Shown in pieces: positions 60,716-64,000 of a DNA stretch of 64,000 nt; within the stretch, counting starts at the first letter, position 1; each line of letters begins with the position of its first letter. The stretch is taken from positions 5,875,748 through 5,939,747 of the forward strand of contig NZ_CP036266.1 of the NCBI RefSeq assembly GCF_007744075.1. The letters are read 5' to 3'. The position numbers and the translations under genes are program-made. The notes under the pieces are model-generated. The model saw only the letters and a program-made list of their open reading frames with translations. It searched no databases and was not told the DNA's origin. Source of the stretch: Gimesia chilikensis. Its GTDB lineage: Bacteria > Planctomycetota > Planctomycetia > Planctomycetales > Planctomycetaceae.

Positions 60716-62393
60716 CGCCATCCGTTGATTTAACAGAAGCTTTCCTGCCAGACCGTAACAGTGTCATGATCTCATGCAGCCCTAATATCTTCGCCAGCTG
60801 CAGGTAAATTACAACAGCGGTGATAACGGGAACCAGCACACGCAGCAGGCGATAACGAAATAAATCAACAGTGGGCAGTAACTGTAATTCGATCAGGATG
60901 ATCGCAGACATCACTGCGGTCGCCAGGCTGGCCCGCCAGCTAGTGTTGAACAGTTTCGCATAATCGATCTGCCCCACCTTCTCCCTGATCAGCCACAGAC
61001 AGAGGCCCGTCTGAATCATAGCGGCCATTGATGTGGCCAGTGCCAGCCCCCTACCCTTGAGCCACCAGATCAGCGCCAGATTCAACAGCAGATTGCAGAT
61101 TACGACCACCACCCCAATTCGTACCGGCGTACGGGTATCTCCGATGGCATAGAATCCTCGATTCAAAATCAGGACCGCCATAAAAGCAAACACGCCGATG
61201 CCATAAAAGCGAATCATCTCTGCCGTCTGCAGGGCATCAAACTGATCAAAGTCACCATACTGAAACAGCAGCGAAGAAAGCGGCTGTGCCATCAGCACCA
61301 GTCCCAGGCTGGCGGGGAGCCCTACACCAATCACAAGTTGCAGTCCCAGCAGTAAATCTCGTCGTAACAGATGATGGTCGTTCCGTTCTGCATGCCTGGA
61401 TAACTGAGGATAGAGCACGGTTCCCAGGGCGACTCCAAACACTCCCAGGGGGAACTGATACATTCGCTGTCCGAAATAAAGTGCCGAGGCGGTTCCCGAT
61501 TCAAAGATCTGCCAGACCGCGGGGCTGGCTCCTGTCGCGTAAATCCCCTCTGGTCGGGCCAGGCCCCACGCCAGACAGCTGTCGATCAGCGTGTTCAACT
61601 GCGTAATCGACAGGCCGACCACAATCGGAGCCATGCTTTGGGCAATGGACTGTACCTGACCGAACCCGACTCCCCAATCCATATGTGGTCGGTAGCCCAT
61701 CTGGCATAGCTTCCAGAAAGGCAGCACCAGTTGCACCACTCCGCCCAGCAGAATCGCGATGCAGATCGCAGTAATTTTGGCAGGAGCATCCGGCAGAAAG
61801 GGAGCGACCAGCCAGATCCCGGCCATCCAGCTCAGGTTCAGAATGGTCGGTAACAGGGCCGGTACTGAAAAATGGTTCAATGCATGCAGCGTCGCGTTGA
61901 TCTGAGCTGCCAGACAGACCAGAATCAGATAAGGCAGCAGCAGCCCGGTCAGCCAGTACAACAATTGTGCTTCTGACTCCGGATTCCCTCTCCAGCTAAG
62001 CAGCACCAGAATGACTTCTGCACTGCCTACGAGTAATACGGAAACCACCATCAGCCAGAACAGGACCGCGGTCACCAGCTTCCAGGATGCTTCACGTCCG
62101 TTCTGCTCGAGTTCGCGGATATAGGTGGGAAGAAAGGCCGTAGAGAGTGCCCCTTCTCCTAACAGACGTCGCGTCAGGTTGGGCAGTTTAAAAGCGACAG
62201 AAAACGAGTCCATGATTGGACCGTTGCCAAAGAGGGTTGCCATACCGATATCGCGAACCATCCCCAGCACGCGGCTTAACAGCGTCAGCAGACTAACAGT
62301 TCGTAGTCCTGCGAACAGCCCGCGCGTATGGTCAGATGCAACCACCTGAGCTTGATTTTCCTGGACAGGTCCAGGTGGCGCAGAATCATCCAT
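60708..62393 (-). CDS. murJ: Lipid II flippase MurJ/MviN
   Basis: 561 residues with about fourteen hydrophobic segments. Family features: LLSRVLGMVRDIGMATLFGNGPIMDSFSVAFKLPNLTRRLLGEGALSTAFLPTY at the N-terminus, QMGYRP, YATGASPAVWQIFESGTASALYFGQRMYQFPLGVFGVALGTVLYP and GFYAIGDTRTPVRIG. MurJ flips the peptidoglycan precursor lipid II across the inner membrane. It is notable because planctomycetes were once thought to lack peptidoglycan. It follows a 140-residue unknown gene by 15 bp and probably forms an operon with it. Confidence 0.94.
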   Translation of the reverse strand: MDDSAPPGPVQENQAQVVASDHTRGLFAGLRTVSLLTLLSRVLGMVRDIGMATLFGNGPIMDSFSVAFKLPNLTRRLLGEGALSTAFLPTYIRELEQNGREASWKLVTAVLFWLMVVSVLLVGSAEVILVLLSWRGNPESEAQLLYWLTGLLLPYLILVCLAAQINATLHALNHFSVPALLPTILNLSWMAGIWLVAPFLPDAPAKITAICIAILLGGVVQLVLPFWKLCQMGYRPHMDWGVGFGQVQSIAQSMAPIVVGLSITQLNTLIDSCLAWGLARPEGIYATGASPAVWQIFESGTASALYFGQRMYQFPLGVFGVALGTVLYPQLSRHAERNDHHLLRRDLLLGLQLVIGVGLPASLGLVLMAQPLSSLLFQYGDFDQFDALQTAEMIRFYGIGVFAFMAVLILNRGFYAIGDTRTPVRIGVVVVICNLLLNLALIWWLKGRGLALATSMAAMIQTGLCLWLIREKVGQIDYAKLFNTSWRASLATAVMSAIILIELQLLPTVDLFRYRLLRVLVPVITAVVIYLQLAKILGLHEIMTLLRSGRKASVKSTDGEK

Positions 62394-62408
62394 AATTCAA
62401 ATGAGAAA

Positions 62409-62831
62409 TCAGGACAGTACCGGCTCGAGTCGTGCAGAGTTGATATCGATCATTTTCAAGATCTCAAGTACACGCTCCATGGGCAGATTCCACTCTCTGG
62501 CCCAGATAATAATGTCCAGATTCTCCATCCGCAGCCAGAAGATTCGATCCAGAATCCGATCTGCCAGCAGATCATTCTCCAGTTGAAGAGACTTCAAAAA
62601 ACCGAAACGGGTATCACTGAATTCTTGCCAGCATCGATTTCCCAAAAGATGCTCAATTTTCTTCCCGATGCAAAAGTAATACCAATGATTTGCATACCAG
62701 TCAGAAATAGCAAGCGTACCCAGATCAAAGCCATTCTTTTGGCTTTCGATCCATTTGTGGCGTTCCGCTTCTAGAGGAGCTTCCTCATAGATGCTGGAGG
62801 CCGTAGACGGATCCAAGAGTTCGGACGACAT
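62409..62831 (-). CDS. Hypothetical protein upstream of murJ
   Basis: 140 residues, no signal or membrane segment; the start has GAGGTGA 4-5 bases upstream. The sequence is helical and aromatic-rich (ISDWYANHWYYFCIGKKIEHLLG, WLRMENLDIIIWAREWNLPMERVLEILKM). No family recognised. The 15 bp gap before murJ and the strong ribosome site make it a likely co-transcribed partner. Function is not known. Confidence 0.65.
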   Translation of the reverse strand: MSSELLDPSTASSIYEEAPLEAERHKWIESQKNGFDLGTLAISDWYANHWYYFCIGKKIEHLLGNRCWQEFSDTRFGFLKSLQLENDLLADRILDRIFWLRMENLDIIIWAREWNLPMERVLEILKMIDINSARLEPVLS

Positions 62832-63068
62832 GCTTCACCTCAATGTGCGTCTGCGATCCCAATAGAAGAAGTACGAAACTTTGTCAGTCGCTGCCAGGTT
62901 CCAACAGCGTTAATGAGCTTCGCAAAAACCTTAGTAACATAGTGTTATACCCCCGCGGAATATTCCAGGCAAGATTCATTTCCGGGAGAAATCAGATTTT
63001 TGAAAGGAAGTTTAAGAAGAGGCGAGCAGGCGTCAAGTGCCTGTCAGTCCCCTTTTTACTCAAAAAAC

Positions 63069-64000
63069 TCAGGCACAGCCGCTGAGCAGAAACAGCAGTT
63101 GCTCCAGTTCCAGCCGGGGGTCCAGGCGGCTGTTGCCTTTCAGATTTAAATCGGCGTCCAGCAGCCATTGACCTATTTTTTCCGCCCGCTGCCGGGTCAG
63201 TCTTCGCAGGTAACGGTCAGACGAATCGATGTCCCGCGGGAAGACTCCCGACTCCTTGAGCGCCTGCCTCAACGGGGTCCCCTGCACCGCCAGTTGCGTG
63301 GCCTTAAAGTACTTGCGCCAAACGAAGTTGAGCCCCCCCAGGATTTTCTGGGGCGCCTCGCCGGCCACCAGCAGATTATCCAGGTATTTCAAAGCTGCTC
63401 CGACATTTCCGTCTCGCACGGCGTCGGTCATCGCCCAAGTCGTCTCTGCTTTCCAGCCTCCGACAACAGCGCGAATATCATCTGGACTAATGCGTGCCGC
63501 CTCTCCCACAAAGGTGGCGAGCTTGGAGAGTTCCTGATGAATCTGTCCACAATGGGTTCCCACGAGTTCGACCAGCAGCAGCGAAGCTTCTCGCGAAATC
63601 TGTTTCTGATGGACCTGTTCTGCAGTATCTGCGATCCATTTTGCCAGTTGGCTCCCCTTGAGCTCCTTGCATTCCAGATCCAGACCGATCTTCGCGACAG
63701 TCTTGGCGAGTTTGGTCGACTTATTCCACGATTTGACGTCCAGAATCAGCAGCGAACTCTTCGAGGGTGCTTCCAGGTATTTTTCCAGTCGCGAGCGGAA
63801 CGCGGAGACAAACTTCTCTGCCTCATCCACGATCACCAGCCGCTGATCGCCCCACATAGAGACGGTTTTCAGTTCGTCAAACAGGGTGGATGGGGGGAGC
63901 TCTTTTTCCAGCCGCTTCCCGTCGAAACGCGTGATGCTGGTGTCCTCTTCCTCGCCCAGCACAATCGGCTCGATCGCATGAATCGCTTCCTGTTTCATGT
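63069..64000 (-). CDS. holA: DNA polymerase III delta subunit (5' end beyond window)
   Basis: About 310 residues are visible and the N-terminus is cut by the right edge. Features: MWGDQRLVIVDEAEKFV with a Walker B-like DEAE near residue 57, LEKYLEAPSKSSLLILDVKS, GTHCGQIHQELSKLATFVG, ISPDDIRAVVGGWKAETTWAMTDAVRDGNVGAALKYLDNLLVAGEAPQKILGGLNFVWRKY, and the C-terminal helical collar. The delta subunit opens the sliding clamp within the clamp-loader complex. The visible ATG near 63998 is probably internal, since family members have about 30 residues more at the start. Confidence 0.93.
   Translation of the reverse strand, partial: MKQEAIHAIEPIVLGEEEDTSITRFDGKRLEKELPPSTLFDELKTVSMWGDQRLVIVDEAEKFVSAFRSRLEKYLEAPSKSSLLILDVKSWNKSTKLAKTVAKIGLDLECKELKGSQLAKWIADTAEQVHQKQISREASLLLVELVGTHCGQIHQELSKLATFVGEAARISPDDIRAVVGGWKAETTWAMTDAVRDGNVGAALKYLDNLLVAGEAPQKILGGLNFVWRKYFKATQLAVQGTPLRQALKESGVFPRDIDSSDRYLRRLTRQRAEKIGQWLLDADLNLKGNSRLDPRLELEQLLFLLSGCA

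Overview
The window looks like chromosomal core plus lifestyle genes of a planctomycete, most like Gimesia or a close relative. This is inferred from gene content, because no search could be run. The markers are three DUF1559 prepilin-like proteins, a PSCyt1/DUF1549 cytochrome, a PVC-type CxxCH heme protein, a DUF4159 protein, PQQ-like beta-propeller proteins, M56/BlaI regulators and PknB-type kinases. No CRISPR array, insertion sequence, prophage or plasmid marker was found. One tRNA, tRNA-Arg(CCT), is present.

Layout, 1-14 kb: a truncated PSCyt1 protein; an IclR regulator followed by a class V aminotransferase; the prkA-yeaH-spoVR stress operon with a fourth small gene; a ceramidase-like hydrolase; an adenine deaminase-type enzyme; an SGNH-like secreted protein; the tRNA; and two small membrane proteins. 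14-22 kb: an envelope and signalling block with a PAP2-type lipoprotein, an LtaS-like phosphoglycerol transferase, M56 peptidase, BlaI repressor and two divergent DUF1559 genes, the second followed by a tiny lipoprotein. 22-31 kb: a three-gene operon of unknown function, a tandem Usp protein, an orphan DNA methyltransferase and two c-type heme proteins. 31-39 kb: a DsbD-like protein with two N-terminal domains, a YeiH transporter, argF, argD and hemB. 39-53.5 kb: two overlapping PQQ-like propeller genes, a glycosyltransferase, a DUF4159 protein divergent from an orphan MoxR ATPase, a Ser/Thr kinase with a degenerate receiver, a NagA-like deacetylase and a radical SAM enzyme. 53.5-64 kb: a Cache-type transmembrane Ser/Thr kinase, a 54-residue membrane protein, xylA, a lipoprotein, hemP, a DUF1559 gene, murJ and a 5'-truncated holA.

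The most interesting region is 14-20.4 kb. A perfect inverted repeat (TACTAA-CACT-TTAGTA) lies exactly between a TTGACA -35 box and a TACAAA -10 box, ahead of the DUF1559-blaI-M56 operon. This is the layout expected of a self-repressing BlaI promoter. The M56 sensor has only a short C-terminal tail and no penicillin-binding domain. Downstream on the same strand lie the LtaS-like enzyme and the PAP2 lipoprotein, and a half-operator sits ahead of the LtaS-like gene. I infer a BlaI/M56 envelope-sensing module whose signal is not a beta-lactam. Other leads are a shared leader motif (AGATCAC plus hairpin) ahead of three unrelated exported-protein genes, an almost leaderless iclR promoter, and a 54-residue membrane protein.
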